Below are positions 1 through 12,229 of a DNA stretch of 64,000 nucleotides, in pieces. Positions within the stretch are counted from its first letter, which is position 1. Each line of letters starts with the position of its first letter. The notes under the pieces were generated by a model. The model saw nothing but the letters and a program-made list of their open reading frames with translations. It did no database searches and was not told the origin of the DNA. Origin of the DNA: Ceratotherium simum simum (lineage: Eukaryota > Chordata > Mammalia > Perissodactyla > Rhinocerotidae); the NCBI RefSeq assembly GCF_000283155.1, contig NW_004454224.1, positions 9,196,661 through 9,260,660 of the forward strand. The letters run 5' to 3'. A program made the position numbers and the translations under genes.

Positions 1-140
1 AAAAAAAGGAGCAGGATTGGCAATAGATGTTAGCTCAGAGCCGGTCTTCCTCAGCAAAAAGAGGAGGATTAGCATGGATGTTAGCTCAGGGCTGATCTCC
101 CTCACAAAAAAAAAAAAAAAAAGAAGAAGAAGAAGAAGGG
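1..140 (+). repeat. ERE SINE 3' tail, cut by the window start
   Basis: This is the 3' half of an equine repetitive element (tRNA-derived SINE). It carries the two tail segments ending in 'gatgttagctcag' that also occur at 42830-42925, followed by a poly-A and a GAA-rich tail. The tRNA-like head lies outside the window. It falls in the SLC22A11 intron before the first visible exon. Family assignment is by recognition only. Confidence 0.8.
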
Positions 141-1599
141 AGGGAAAAAAAAGTGAGGGTCAAGTTTGACTGGGGCTTGATCTTGAAACAAAACTAAAGA
201 TTAGGAAACATTTATTTTAGGCTATGTTTAACCACATATAGGTTATAACGGCAAATATTTGCTACATCTTAGAACAAAGAATGGATCAAATGCTTTCTTT
301 GTTTTGTTTTGTTTTTGGCTGAAGTTATTTCTGATAAATTAAGAGTGCCCGGCTGTCCCGGGCCATCTCTTTAAAAACCTTCAAGGCCTCCTCAGTTCTC
401 CCAGGGGCTGCTTGGCGTCCTCTGTTATTCAAATCCCAGGCTGGGGAGCGGCTCACCTGTGGGTTTCTTGTCTTTGACTCTTGACCCAGTTGTTACCTGC
501 GAAGGCTCTAGATCTCCCGTCAGCCGCTTTGAGCGCAAGCTGTTCTCCCAAGTGACTTTGACAGACTTTAGGAAACGCTGTGGTTTCTGCAAGAATGGCA
601 GCTTGGCTAGGCGGCTGTGGGCCAGCGGTGTGGGTGTCTATTGGGTGCAGCAATCGGATGACTCAGGGATGGGTGTCCGGGTGCCGCAGGGTTGGGGACG
701 GATTTGGAAAGTGGTCGAGAGTAATTTCACATCGTGGCCACTTGTGGATCCAAATTTGATCCCCAAACTTTGGAAGTTCAGCTACTGTAAGTTTAGCTAC
801 TCAAGAGCCTGTAGAACGGGGTCCCCTGGGAAGCAGACTCTGAGATGGAGGTCAGTGAGCGGGAAGTTCCTTGGAAATGGCTCTTGGGATCATCTCCTGT
901 GGAAGGGGAGGGGAGGGCAGGAGAGGTCAAGGAACAGGAGGGGGCGGGGAGAAGTCGCAGTGATGCAGTCACTACAAGGCTCCAGCCGACCACGGGGACC
1001 TGGGAGCTGGGGTGGCCCTTCTGGCCCGTGTAGACCAGCCACGGGATGCTCTCCTCAGTGGAGGGCCTGGGGAAGTAAGACTTTCCATCCTGAAGGGGGG
1101 ATAGCCAGTGCCCCCCACTGAGATCCTGTTCTGTTATCAATCCCATCTTTTAAGGCAAAGAAACTGGCATCCAGAGAGGGGCAGAGGCTTGCCCAGGTTC
1201 ATGGCTAGTAGAGCAGGGCCAGGTCCTGGATCCTGGCCGTGGCTGGGAGTCAGAACGGAAAGGCCAGCTGTGCAACCCACTAGGCCCCCATCTGCCCAGA
1301 GAGGGTTAATCTTCCGGCTGGTTGGTGACCAGGGCGCCTGAGAGGCAATGCCCCCCCCCACACTGAGGCCAATTCCTATGGCCCATAAGCGGAGTGGATG
1401 GGGCCCCCTCCCTCCTCCCATGTCCTGGGGCAGCCTGACCCCGGGGAGACGCGTCCTGCATTCGATGGGCTTCTCGGGGTCTGGCAGTGACGAGCTCAGG
1501 GCTCGCTGTGCTCTCCAGGGACAGCCCTGGCGTAAGGCCATGCAGAGGGGTGCCCTTCCTCTGTGGAGTGGGGACCTGACTTCTGGCTTTGCCCCACAG
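141..1599 (+). other. SLC22A11: SLC22A11 intron 6 (3' part)
   Basis: No exon of the SLC22 family is visible here. The sequence runs from the ERE tail to the acceptor at 1598-1599. A degraded MIR on the minus strand is recognisable at about 1145-1240 from its gagaggggcagag/ggcttgcccagg core. The long open frames are GC-rich chance frames. By analogy with SLC22A12 in this window, exon 6 should lie upstream of base 1. Confidence 0.6.
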
Positions 1600-1814
1600 C
1601 TTCGCCTTGATGTTCTCCTATTACGGGCTGGTCCTCGACCTGCAGAACCTGGGGAGTGACGTCTTCCTCCTCCAGGTCCTCTTCGGAGCCGTGGACTTCC
1701 TGGGCCGGAGCACCAACACCTTCTTTCTCAGGTTCTTCGGCCGCCGAGTGATCCTGGCCGGCTTCCAGGCCGTGGCCGGCCTGTCCATCCTGGCCAACGT
1801 GCTGGTCCCACGAG
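1600..1814 (+). CDS. SLC22A11: SLC22A11 coding exon 7
   Basis: 215-bp exon between acceptor ccccacag and donor gtgagg, entered in phase 2 (one base completes the split codon). It encodes helices 7 and 8: FALMFSYYGLVLDLQNLG, then FLLQVLFGAVDFLGR, the FGRR loop, and SILANVLVPR. The split first codon reads TG|C (Cys) if the unseen exon 6 ends in TG, as its SLC22A12 counterpart does. Confidence 0.92.
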
Positions 1815-4800
1815 GTGAGGCCGGGGCAGCACAGAGTGGGGGTGCTGAGCTGCTGACAGCTGGGAGCTCTTGCTTCCCAGCCGACCCCACTGCACTCATC
1901 CATCTGCCTCCTTCCCTGCCCCTGGCCCCAAGGATGGGCAAGGGTCCCCTGTGCCCAGCTCTGCCCAAGTCCATTACTGTCGCAACATTTATGGCACCGT
2001 CTCAGGAATCTAACTCCCCCAACAAGCCCCATGCCCATTTTCCTGAGGCAATTGAGGTTCCGAGAGGTGCAGCCAGGAGCCCAGGTTCAGATAGCAAGTG
2101 ACGAGACAGGCCTTGGACTAGGCTCAAAGCCTGAGGCTGGAGCCTGCGGTGGAAGGAAGGGCCGGGAAGGCTTCTCAGCTTTAGGTTGAGGCTTTAGGTT
2201 GCTGGAAGGGAGGCAGGAAAGGCACCAAGCCAAGTGTGTGGTGTTTTCCTCTCCCTTGTTAAAGAAGCAAGAGGCATTCGTGTGCAGAGAGCTGGGGAGG
2301 CTGCCGAGGGCCCTTGTCTTACTCTTTTCTTTCTGAATGAGGCTGTAATGCTCTGGAAATCCTCCCCATGTCTCCTTTTATTGCTCAAGGTGGGAGGCTG
2401 GGGGAGGGGCAGGGACATGGGTCCTGCGATGGCAGCAAAGCCAGTTGGTTGGCAGAGGGACAGCCAGCAGCCTGGAGAGGCTGAGTGAGGATGGAGGGCC
2501 AGCTGTGAGCCCAAAGTCTGAGCAAGATGCAGCGCTCTGAGAAAAATGTCCAAGACAAGCACTTGACAGTTTATAAGTCTCTTCATAACTACAAGTGGGA
2601 AGGGGAAACTGAGGCCCAGGCTCATGACTAGAGTGTGACCTGGACCTCGGCTTCCTGGCTAGGGCCCCTGCCATCCACCCGCTGGCTCCCTGGGAAAGCC
2701 AGGCGTCCCCATGGGCAGGCTGAGGGGCAGTGAGAAGGCTTCTGGGTACCTGGGCACCACAGGGCCCCCCTGTGGGGCAGGGCTCAGCGTGACCCTCTCC
2801 TGCATGAGCAGAAGCACCCTCAGGACGCAAGAAGCCCAGGCACAGCCACACTGTAGGGCGCAGGCCCCAAGTGCCACCCTCAGCTGCCCCATGCTCACCC
2901 ATCTCAGACCTGGCTGGGTTCTGGCCCTGCCTCCGACCCCCAGCCCACCTACTGTGATGTCACCCTGTGCCACAGGCCCTGGGCAGCCTGGTACCGAGTC
3001 AGCACTGCCCAGGACCTGGGTTCAGCCCAAGGAAGCTGTGTGGGCCAACTCAGCTCCTTCACCCGCTGGAGACCCTCGTATGCTGACCCCACTGTCACCC
3101 TTTCCTCTGCCCAGATTTGCAGACCCTGCGTGTGGTCTTCGCCGTGCTGGGAAAGGGATGTTTTGGCGTAAGCTTAACGTGCTTCACCGTCTACAGTCCT
3201 GAGCTCTTCCCAACTCCGCTGCGGTAGGCTGGGCTGTAGGCTGCACCCGGGGGGCAAGGGGGTGTCTGCCTTCTCGCCCACCCCTAGGAGGGCCAGTGGG
3301 GAGGGCAAAGATGGAGACACAGCAGAGGGCGAGGGGGTCCCAGCGCTGACAGGGAATTGAGCAGCTGGCCCCAGCTGCCTTCTGCTAAAAGCACATCCTC
3401 AGTCAAGGCCTCTCCTGGAGCCCAGACTCAGAAGGCAATGGTACAGAGGCCCTCAGCGGGCCTCTAGGCCTGTTTTGAGACACAGAACACTCTGTTCAGG
3501 AGAAATCTTATCAGAACTCTGGTAAGAAGACCAAGAGCTGTCCTGGTACAGTGGGGCTCCCCCCAGTTGCTCCTCATTGCCCCGTCCCAAGAGGCTCCCA
3601 AGAGAGCCCCAAGTCACCTCCTCAGAACCCAAGGGCTCCATGGGACACAGAGGGAAAACCAGTGGTCTTGAGTTAGACCACCCCCACATCAGACAGTTGC
3701 GTAAGCTGAGGCTCAGGGTGGCAAAGAGCTTACTCGGGAGAAGGATAGGACTGGACCCCAGGTCCCCAGAGGCCTAGCCCGGTGCTCTTTCCCTCACTCA
3801 TGGTGCTCATTCACTCACTCACTCACTCATTCACTTTTTCTTTTTTTTGACACACATTTATTGATTTTTGTTGATATTATATAGAAAGCCTGAGCTGGGA
3901 GCTCAGTGGCCTAGCAGGAGCCCTGAGACTAGCCCCTAAATTACCTGGACCAAGGAGAATGGGGTGGGCCCTAGAGAGTTCCCATGAAGGACTCTCGATG
4001 TTCTCAGGAAGCTGAGGCCCCCTCTGGATGGGAAAATCCAGGTGGACTCCCTGGGGGAGGTGGCATTAGGGGAACCTTGAGGAGGACAGCTCCTGCAGCC
4101 CACCTTTCCCTCCCCTGCATCCCCTGGCCCAGCCAAACAGCCCCTCCTCTGATAAAACCCCCCCTCCAATGTGGCAGCTATGACAAGGGTCCGGGCCCTT
4201 CCCTCTGCCCACAGGATGACAGCAAATGGCTTCCTGCAGTCAGCAGGTCGGCTGGGGGCTGTGGTTGGCCCCCTGATCATGATGACCCGCCAGGTCCTGC
4301 CCCTGCTGCCCCCCATCTCCTATGGTGTTATCCCCATCGTTTCCAGCCTCATCGTGCTCTTCCTCCCGGAGACCCGGGGCCTTCCACTCCCTGACACCAT
4401 CCAGGACCTGGAGAGCCAGTGAGTGACCCACAGCCACTCTGGGAGTGGGACTGGGCTTCCAGGATATAGATGGGCAGGGCTGTAGATGTTGTGGCAGGTC
4501 CACCCACAGCCCTGGGACAGGGGAGGTCAAGGGTCAAGGAGACACGCTGGGCAGAGAGGGCAGGAACTGGGCCGGGCTTGTCATCATGATGACACTACCA
4601 GCTAGAGTTTGAGTGCTCACAGCATTCCAATGCCACGCTCAGGGCAGTGCATGTAGGGTATCAAGGCTTGTGTTTCTGAAACCATTTAGTTATTGCAACA
4701 ACACTGCCAGGCAGAGACTATTGCTATCCACATTTACAAGAGGCTCAGAGAATATGAAGTGACATATTCAAGGTCTCACAGGTAGAAGGTGATTGACCTT

Positions 4801-5762
4801 AGGCAGGAAAATGTAGCAGTCAAGAGGCCGGCTCTGCAGCCAGATTTCCTGGGACCAAATCGCTACCTCCCTGGACAAGTTACTATCAACCTTACCAAAA
4901 CTGACCCAAGAAGAGACAGACAGCCTCAACCATCCTAGTTAAATCTTCTTACAAAGAATTCCAGGCCCAGACAGATTTACAGGTGCGTTCTCTCAGACCA
5001 TCCAGGGTCTGCTTCTCTCACATACGTTCTTAGAGGGAATAGAAACGAGAGAACCATCCTCAACTTTATTCTATACCAAGAATGACCTCTATGTTCCCAC
5101 TCTGTCATTTTTGACACGGATATAAAAGGATAAAGCACAAAAAACAAACAAACAAACAAAAACCTAGCCTAGCTCAAAGAGTTGTTTTCAGGTGTGAGGA
5201 TTATATTTCAGCACCAAGGACAGAGCCTGGCCCGCAGCACGTGCTCCCTGAGTGTGGCTGCTGCAGTGTCCTAGGTGAGCGTGTTCGGGGCGGACCCAAG
5301 GTCATGATAATAGCAATAATAACAGCAGATGCTGAGTGAGCCCTTATTGTTTTAATATAGCATTTTATTTAACTCATACAACAACCCCACAAGGTGCTGT
5401 TATGTCCAATTTCATTGTCAAGGCAATGGAGACATGGAGAGATTATGTAACTTGCCTAAGGACACCCAGCTGAGAAGTAGGGAAGCTGGGACTTATTTAT
5501 TCTTTCGCTTAATCCATTTTTGTTGTGTACCCACTATGTTTCAGGCACTGTCCTATACTTTGTGTACACAGCAGTAAATGAAACCCTATTTTCGTAGAGT
5601 TTACACTCCCACAGGACTTGACTCCCGGTTCTGCCCTCCACGCCCCAAATTGTGGCCATTTTGCCACGCATCACTGCTCTCTCTTTTGATTATTCTAGGA
5701 GATCAGCAGCAGCCAGGGGCAAGCGGCCAGAGGAGATCATCAGAGAAAGCACCTTGTTCTAG
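1600..5762 (+). CDS. SLC22A11: SLC22A11 (OAT4), last four coding exons, partial gene
   Basis: Organic anion transporter 4 is a 12-helix major facilitator protein of the SLC22 family. In human it sits in the apical membrane of renal tubule and in placenta, where it exchanges organic anions, steroid sulfates and urate. Visible coding exons are 1600-1814, 3115-3223, 4215-4418 and 5699-5762 (stop TAG 5760-5762), all with GT-AG sites and matching phases. They encode helices 7 to 12, including the SYYGLVLDLQNLG, FGAVDFLGR and [19 protein letters not shown] stretches. The wording fits OAT4 better than URAT1, notably LGKGCFG and the C-terminus ending ESTLF. Exon lengths equal those of SLC22A12 downstream, which marks a tandem duplication. 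Oddities: the first visible codon appears to be Cys where SLC22A12 has Trp. No AATAAA is found close behind the stop. Helices 1 to 6 lie outside the window, so integrity of the whole gene cannot be judged. Confidence 0.87.
1815..3114 (+). other. SLC22A11: SLC22A11 intron 7
   Basis: A 1.3-kb GC-rich intron. A short MIR-like remnant (ggggaaactgaggcccagg) lies near 2603. I see no other recognisable element or exon. Confidence 0.7.
3115..3223 (+). CDS. SLC22A11: SLC22A11 coding exon 8
   Basis: 109-bp exon, acceptor ctgcccag, donor gtaggc. It encodes DLQTLRVVFAVLGKGCFG followed by the helix-10 segment ending SPELFPTPLR, the conserved SLC22 ELFPT motif before the intracellular loop. KGCFG is typical of OAT4 rather than URAT1. 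Confidence 0.92.
3224..4214 (+). other. SLC22A11: SLC22A11 intron 8
   Basis: Contains a MIR-like minus-strand remnant at about 3690-3790. A short (TCAC)n tract lies at 3809-3830, followed by a T-rich stretch at 3835-3850. Nothing else is recognised. Confidence 0.6.
4215..4418 (+). CDS. SLC22A11: SLC22A11 coding exon 9
   Basis: 204-bp exon, acceptor cccacag, donor gtgagt. It encodes RMTANGFLQSAGRLGAVVGP (helix 11, with the conserved Arg of the SLC22 GRLGA segment), helix 12, and the [19 protein letters not shown] signature after helix 12. Confidence 0.93.
4419..5698 (+). other. SLC22A11: SLC22A11 intron 9 with MIR copies
   Basis: Mostly old SINE sequence. A MIR on the minus strand lies at about 4585-4795, a MIR on the plus strand at about 4805-4890 and 5165-5255, and another on the minus strand at about 5300-5500. 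A short (AAAC)n tract is at 5142-5160. The acceptor tattctag ends at 5698. Confidence 0.6.
5699..5762 (+). CDS. SLC22A11: SLC22A11 coding exon 10 and stop
   Basis: 64-bp terminal coding exon, too short to stand out as an open frame. It starts with G completing a Gln codon and reads RSAAARGKRPEEIIRESTLF before TAG at 5760-5762. Its pattern parallels the human OAT4 tail. The last residues, T-L-F, fit a class I PDZ ligand (S/T-x-hydrophobic). Confidence 0.85.
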
Positions 5763-7469
5763 AAATACCGCCTGTGTGGAGCCCCTGTGGCTAAAGATTG
5801 CAGTGGAGGGAGCTGCCTCTTCTCCAATCAAAGGGTGGAAGTGATCTGGGCAGCCTTGAGAGTTTAGTGTGTAAGGGGCCAGGCAGCCGTGGCTGAGTGG
5901 GCAGTGTGGCCGTCTGCTGTTCTCCCTGCCCTGATCAGACTCTCCACCCGCCTCAACCCTACAGGAGCCCACAGCAGACAGCCATGCCCAGCCTGGCTGC
6001 CCTCCGGTCCACCTCATTAACAAGATGGGTCCTCTTCCTTCCCTGCCAGGCTCACATCTTCAACCCTGCACTCAACCAGCCCCCCAACTCACTTCACAGA
6101 ACCTGATGCTGCGGGCTTCTTACTTCTGAGCTCCCAGAGTGGATCATAGGACAGAAAGGGCAGGGCCCAGACAGACCTAGGTTCCAATCTCTTCCCCACC
6201 ACTGACAGAGTCCTCATCTGTAAAATGAGAATCTTCGTGGAACCTACCTCCCGTGCTGGGTGACAGCGTTAATGGACCTTGGCACAGCCCAGAGTCCAAC
6301 ACATAGAACCAGCTAACAGAGCTGCCAGGTACAGGTGTCCAAGTTGTGCACTGCCCCAAGGCACCACCTAAGGAGGCATGTGGGGGCTGGAATCCAGCCC
6401 AGGCTACACTGGCCCAGCCACTTACCCTAACAGGAGCTGTGTGCACTCCAAGAAAGGGATTGTTTGAATTGTCTCCTATCTACCCTGTTGCTGAGGGAGG
6501 GCTTCCCACCCTGTGGTTGTAGGGATGGCCCAACACTGCACAGATGAGAGAGACTGCAGTTTATTAATCACAGCCCGAGGGAAGATGACACTGCACACCA
6601 TGCAGGATCACATGGGGGTTGCTCTCAGGAACAGAGTGACCCACCAGGGGCTGTAAGAGGCAGGTTTAGAGTATCAAGAGGGTGGGGTGGTTCCTGGTCC
6701 CCCCAGGAGGATGTGACTGGCTTGTTTGACTAATTCTGCAAATTGGCAGGAAAAGGAAACCCACTGCTCGGGGAGAACAGGAACTGTACCTGGTCCCTTT
6801 GATGGGAAGTGTTGTCTGGCTAGGGGACCTTACCCACAGAATAGGGAGGGAAACTTGCAGTCAGGCCATTTGAGACCCTCTCGGTTTCACCATATATCAA
6901 GGCAGCATGTAATACTGGGCCTTGATTTTAGGCCTTACACCTCAGGGGCACCCTCTTGTTGTTTGTCTATCTCAAGGGGTCACCTTCTCCTAATTCATGC
7001 AAAGACCCTCCCTGTGCTAGCAACAGCCCAGGCTATTAAAACTGTGGGGTTGTTGAGGCTGACCATCTATTTTAGAGGTGAGGAAACTAAAGCCCAGAGA
7101 GATGCAGCAACATGCTCAGAGTCACACAGCTGAACCCCGGCCTGACTTCAGTCCAGGGCTCTTTCCAGAGGACCAGGCCCCTCGCCATCACCTACAGCCC
7201 TCTCTGCCCTGATGTGTGCAGCCCTGTCAAAGAGTTACACCCTTCCCTGGAGATCCAGACCCTTTAGACAACTGCCCACTCTCCTTGGACGACTCAGGGA
7301 GACCTCAAGCTCCAGGTTCCCCATCCCAGACATCCCAGTTCCCCTCTCTCACACCCGATGCACACCAGACCGTCAACAGAATTTAAATCAGAACCCTCCG
7401 GTGGCTCACCATAAAGATCATGCTTTCCCCACCAACAGGATTCTATGGGTTCCCAGCCTTACTTCACTT
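5763..7469. other. 3' flank of SLC22A11, possible LTR-like remnant
   Basis: The SLC22A11 3'UTR must begin here, but I see no convincing AATAAA before the L1 at 7470; ATTAAA near 7035 is a weak candidate. About 6545-6990 resembles an old LTR-type repeat I cannot name. A MIR or L2-like minus-strand piece (ggtgaggaaactaaagcccagag) lies at about 7040-7170. Confidence 0.45.
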
Positions 7470-9519
7470 GTAATAAATTTAAAAGGATTCAAACCACATG
7501 AAGTATGTTCTTGAATCATCATGGAATTAAATTAGAAATCAGTAACAGAGAGCTAGCTAGAAAATCCTTTGGACGAAACAGCACACTTCTAAATCACCCA
7601 TGGGTCAAAGAAGAAATCACACAAAAATTTAGAAAATATTTGGAACTAGATGAAAAAAAATTTTAATGACATATCAAAATTTGTGAGATGACGCTAAAGC
7701 AATCACTAGAGGGAAATTTATGTCATTAAATGCTTACATTTGAAAGGAAGAGAGTCTCCAATCAAATGCCTCAGCTTAAGAAAGTAGAAAAAGAAGAGAT
7801 AATTAAACCTAAAGTAAGTAGAAGAAAGGAAATAATAAACAGCAGAAATCAGAGGAATAGAAAATGATCAAGAAAATCAGTGAAACCTGAAGCTGGTTCT
7901 TTGAGAAGATCAATAAAATGTATAAACCTCTATCCATACTGATCAGGAAAAAAGGAAAAGACACACATTACCAGCAATCAGGAATGAAAAAGGAAGCATC
8001 ACTACAAATTCTACAGAACTTAAAATGATAAGGGAATGTTATGAGCAATATTTTACCAATAAATTTGACAATTTAGATGAAATTAACAAGTTTCTTAAAG
8101 GATGTAAACTACCACAGCTCACTAAAAAGAAGTAGATAACATTATTAGTTCTGTATCTATTAAAGAAATTGAATTTATGATTTAAAACCTTCCCCTAGAA
8201 AAAACTCCAAGCCTAGATGGCTCCATCTACATGGCTGGTTAATTCTGCCAAACATTTAAGCAAGAAATAATACCAATTCTATACAAAATATTCCATAAAA
8301 TTGAAAAAGACATAACACTTCCCAGCTCATTGATGATGCCAGCATTACCCTGATACCAAAATCATAAAAAGACATTACAATAAAACTATGTCAATATCTG
8401 TTACAAACATAGACACAAAAATTCTTAACAAACATTTAGAAAAAAAATCCAATGATATCTTAAAAAGGGTAATACATCATGACCAAGTGAAGTTTATTGC
8501 AGGAATACAAAGTTGGTTTACCATTCAAAAATCAAGGTAAAAAAAATTGGTTGTTAACAAACCATATGATCATCTCAATAGATACAGAAACAGCATTTGA
8601 CAAAATTCAACATTGATTCTGATAAATGACATTCAGCAAACTAGGAATATGAGGGAATTTGCTCAACATGATAAAGGGCATCTATGAAAAACCTAGAGGT
8701 GACATCACACTTGATGGTGAAAGACTGAATACTCTCCCATTAAGATCAGGAATGAGTCTAGGATGTTCCCTCGCACCACTTCTATTCAACATTGGTCCTA
8801 GTCAATGTGATAAGGCAAGAAAAAATAAATAAAAGGAATACAGATTGGAAAGGAAGACAAAACTGTCTTTATTTGCAGACATAATTGTAGAAAATCCTAA
8901 GAAATCTACAAAAATGTTACTAGAACTAACAAATAAGTTTAGCCGGGTTGCAGGATACAAGGTCAATATACAAAAACTTGTTGTATTTCTGTATACTAGT
9001 AACAATCAGAAATTGAATGTTTTAGCACAATACCATTTCACAACAGCATGGAAAAAATGTGATACCTAGGGATAAATTCAACAAAAGAACGGCAAGACCA
9101 GGACTCTGAAAACTACAAATCATTGCTGAAAGGAACTAAAGAAGACCTAAATAATTGGAGAGATACACCATATTCATGGATTGGAAGACTCTAATTATCA
9201 AGATGGCAATTCTCCACAAATTAATCTGTAGATTCAATGCAATCCCAGCCAAACGCCAGCAGGTTTTTTGGTTTAAATTGACAAGCTCATCCTAAAGTTT
9301 ATATGAAAATACAAAGGACCTGCAACAGCCAAATCAATCGAGAATAAGAAGATCAAAGTTGGACAAATTTTGTTTGATATAATAGAATCGAGAGTTCAGA
9401 AATTGAGCCATGCATATATGGTTAACTGATTTTCAACCAAGGTCCCAAATCAGTTAAACGGGGAAAGGGTAATCTTTTCAGCAAATGATGCTGGAACAAT
9501 TGGCTAGCATATAAGAGAA

Positions 9520-9612
9520 CAAAGAAAGAAAGAAGGAAGGAAAGATGGAAAGAAGGAAGGAAGGATGGATGGAAAGAAGGAAGGAAGGAAGGAAAGAAGA
9601 AAGGCAGAGGAG
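9520..9612 (+). repeat. GAAA/GGAA purine microsatellite inside L1
   Basis: About 90 bp of interrupted GAAA, GGAA and GGAT units, almost free of pyrimidines on the plus strand. It replaces a stretch of L1 ORF2, so it expanded after L1 insertion. Confidence 0.85.
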
Positions 9613-9797
9613 GGAAGGAAAAGAAATTCAACCCTAATTCACACCGCAAATAAAAGTTAACTTTAACTGTATCATTGACCTAAACATAAGAGCTAAAGTT
9701 ATAAAACTTTTAGGAGAAAATCTTAGCAACCTTGCATTTGTCAAAGATTTCTTAAATAGGACACAAAAATATGAACTATAAAAGAAAGAAATGATAC

Positions 9798-10011
9798 GGG
9801 CCGGCCCTGTGGCTTGGTGGTTAAGTGCGCACGCTGCGATGCTGGTGACCCGGGTTCGGATCCCGGGTGCGCATCGAGGCACCGCTTCTCCGTTCATCCT
9901 GAGGCCGAGTCCCACATACAGCAACTAGAGGGATGTGCAGCTACGACATACAACTATCCACTGGGGCTTTGGGGGGAAAAAATAAAAATAAAAAAAAATA
10001 AAAAAATAAAA
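9798..10011 (+). mobile_element. ERE SINE nested in the L1, with 16-bp target-site duplication
   Basis: Starts gggccggccc with the tRNA-derived head and a B-box-like ggttcggatcc. It ends in an A-rich tail of aaataaaa units. The 16-base direct repeat aaagaaagaaatgata lies at 9781-9796 and again at 10012-10027, a clean L1-type target-site duplication. This copy lacks the second tail segment present in the 42645 copy, so it is the shorter ERE form. It proves the insertion is younger than the host L1. Confidence 0.95.
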
Positions 10012-10925
10012 AAAGAAAGAAATGATATGTTGGACTTCATACAATCTAAAAGCATTTGCTTTCCAAAAGACACTGGTACAAAAATGAAAAAGCAAGCCAC
10101 AAACCTGGAGAATATATTTGAAAACTCTATATCTGACAAAGGACTTCTATCTAGAAAATATAGGGAACATTTTGAACTCAACAATAAAAAAGATAATCCA
10201 ATTTTGAAACAGGCAAAAGATTTGAACAGATGCTTCACCAAAGAGGATATGTGGATGACAAATAAGCACAGGGAAAGATAATCAAGAACATTAGGAAGAT
10301 GCTGATTAAAACCACAGCAAAATGCCACCACGCATCCACTAAAATGGCAAAAATTCAAAAGACCAAGTGTTGGCAAGAATGTGGAGCAAATGTGGGAGTG
10401 TAAAATGGTACAACCACTTTGGAAAACAGTGTGGCAGTCTCTTAAAAAGTTACCCATATGCCAGCCATACGACCCGGCCATTCTATTTCTAAGTATTTAC
10501 CAACAGACATGGGAGCATACGCTCCTACAAAGACTCACACATGAATGTTCATAGCGGCCTCATTTGCAACCGACAGAACCTGGAAAAAACCCAAATGTCA
10601 ATCAACAGATGGGTAGATAAATTTTGGTATCCCTATACAAGGAATACAGTTAATATAAAATTTATATATTTATATAAAATCCTAGAAAATGCAAACTAAT
10701 CTATAGCGACAGAAAGCAGATCAGTGGTTGCCTGAGACAGAGGGAGGGAAAGAAGGGGGGATTTTAAAGGTACAGCAGGGATCTTTGGGGGGATGTGTAC
10801 ATTTACTATCTTGACTATGGAGATGGTTTCACAGATGTGTAGACATGTCAAAAACCCATTAAACTGTACATTTAAATTTGTGCAGTCAATTATCCTCAAG
10901 AAAACAGCACTCAAATTTAAAGATT

Positions 10926-12229
10926 ATAATCATACTAACACCTATGTTCTTAAGAAATAGGGCCTTGCTAGTGCTCGGCAGCCCCCTGTGTGGCCCCCAC
11001 CCAAGGTAACCACTTTCCTACATTGTCTTGTTTTCCTTGTAAATGTGCCACCTACTTACACATCCCTCAACAACATGCTGTCTGGTAATACCCACGTGGA
11101 ATTCTGTGGTCTTCTGCCACTTACTTCTTTCAACTCAATACTGAGTTTGAGACACATCCTCGTCGATGATTGTGGCTGTGGTTTGTTCCTTTTCACTCCT
11201 TTATATGTTTATTAAACTGGAAAGCCTCCAAGTGGGGAGACAGCTCCCAGCACAGGCCCCGAGGCCGCACGTGCTTGGCAGGAGGCCAGTGCAGCCCAGG
11301 GAAGCGAGTGTGGGGGACACAGTGTGCACTGGGGTCACACAAGTGGCAGGGCTGTCCCTGAGGCCTGTGGCCGTAGTGAGGGATGTTGACCCTATTCTAG
11401 GTGAGAAGGGGCCATGCAAGGTTTTGAGCAGAGGGCAGATGTGAGCTGACCTGAGTTCTGAGAGAGGCTGGGAGTGGGAATGGAGGGTGGGGCTGCAGGA
11501 CGGAGGCAAGGAGACCCGTTAGGGGCTATCGCGTCTGGGCAAGAGATGAATCAGACTCAGCCAGGGTGCCAGCAGCACCCACGCAGAGAAGAGGTCACCG
11601 GGTGGGCGTGGTCTGGAGGACGAGTCCCTTGGATTTGCTGAAAGGTTGGGAGAGGAATTGAAAGATAGGAAGGCTTCATGAGGTTTGTCTGAATGATTGC
11701 CTGGTGGGGATTTACTGGGACAGGTGACATCTTTTCCCAAAGAGGAGAGTGAGGCTTTTGAACTCAAACATTTGCAGAGACCAGGCAGCGGGGAGAACCC
11801 GGGGGTGGGGGCAGTGCAGGGCTCAGCCTCTGGGGGACAGTGGCCACTCAGGCCCAGCCACTCTCACCTTGGAGCTTGTGAGCCCAGGGTCACCAAATCT
11901 TCCGATGGTTTTTAAGTCAGAGGTCACAATTTTTCTGTGAAATCTCCAAAATATCCGGCCTTGGCTCAACTATTTAGAACACAGCATTTGAGCCACAGCA
12001 AATGTGTCTAGAGGAGCCAGGCCACCCTCGTCTTCCAGCCACACCAGGCCAGCAGCCAGCATGAGGACACTGGCCAGAGCTGTCGCCCGGCCTCCAGCAC
12101 TTCCCAAGACTGGGGACATCTGGGAAGCAGCAGGACCCTTCCCACCCCAGCTGTGATGGGACAGCCCTCCGTGCTGCCTTCTTCGTGTCCAGACCTCAAC
12201 ACGGCCCACACTAAAGTCTTGATCTTCCC
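10926..12229. other. Intergenic, old interspersed repeat remnants
   Basis: About 11210-11480 looks like an ancient repeat (ccatgcaaggttttgagcag core, repeated in divergent form near 17260). The rest is unclassified. No exon-like structure is seen. Confidence 0.4.

Larger units (their letters stand above)
7470..10925 (+). mobile_element. L1 LINE, 5'-truncated (ORF2 and 3'UTR), inactive
   Basis: From about 7470 the sequence follows L1 ORF2 nucleotide by nucleotide with many stops and indels. Examples are the catgaagtatgttc start and the reverse-transcriptase stretch around 8180-8800 (gatgaccaagtg-like and gacaaaattcaaca-like). Further on come gtataaaatggtacaaccac-like text at 10400 and the L1 3'UTR phrase about the 'cagaaagcagatcagtgg' at 10710. 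No intact reading frame remains. It is interrupted by the ERE at 9798-10011 and by a purine-rich expansion at 9520-9612. It is an old, dead copy between SLC22A11 and SLC22A12. Confidence 0.92.

Noticed and set aside
9798..9870. tRNA-like head with B-box
   Set aside because: Part of the ERE SINE, not a tRNA gene: the cloverleaf is not kept and the body and A-tail follow.
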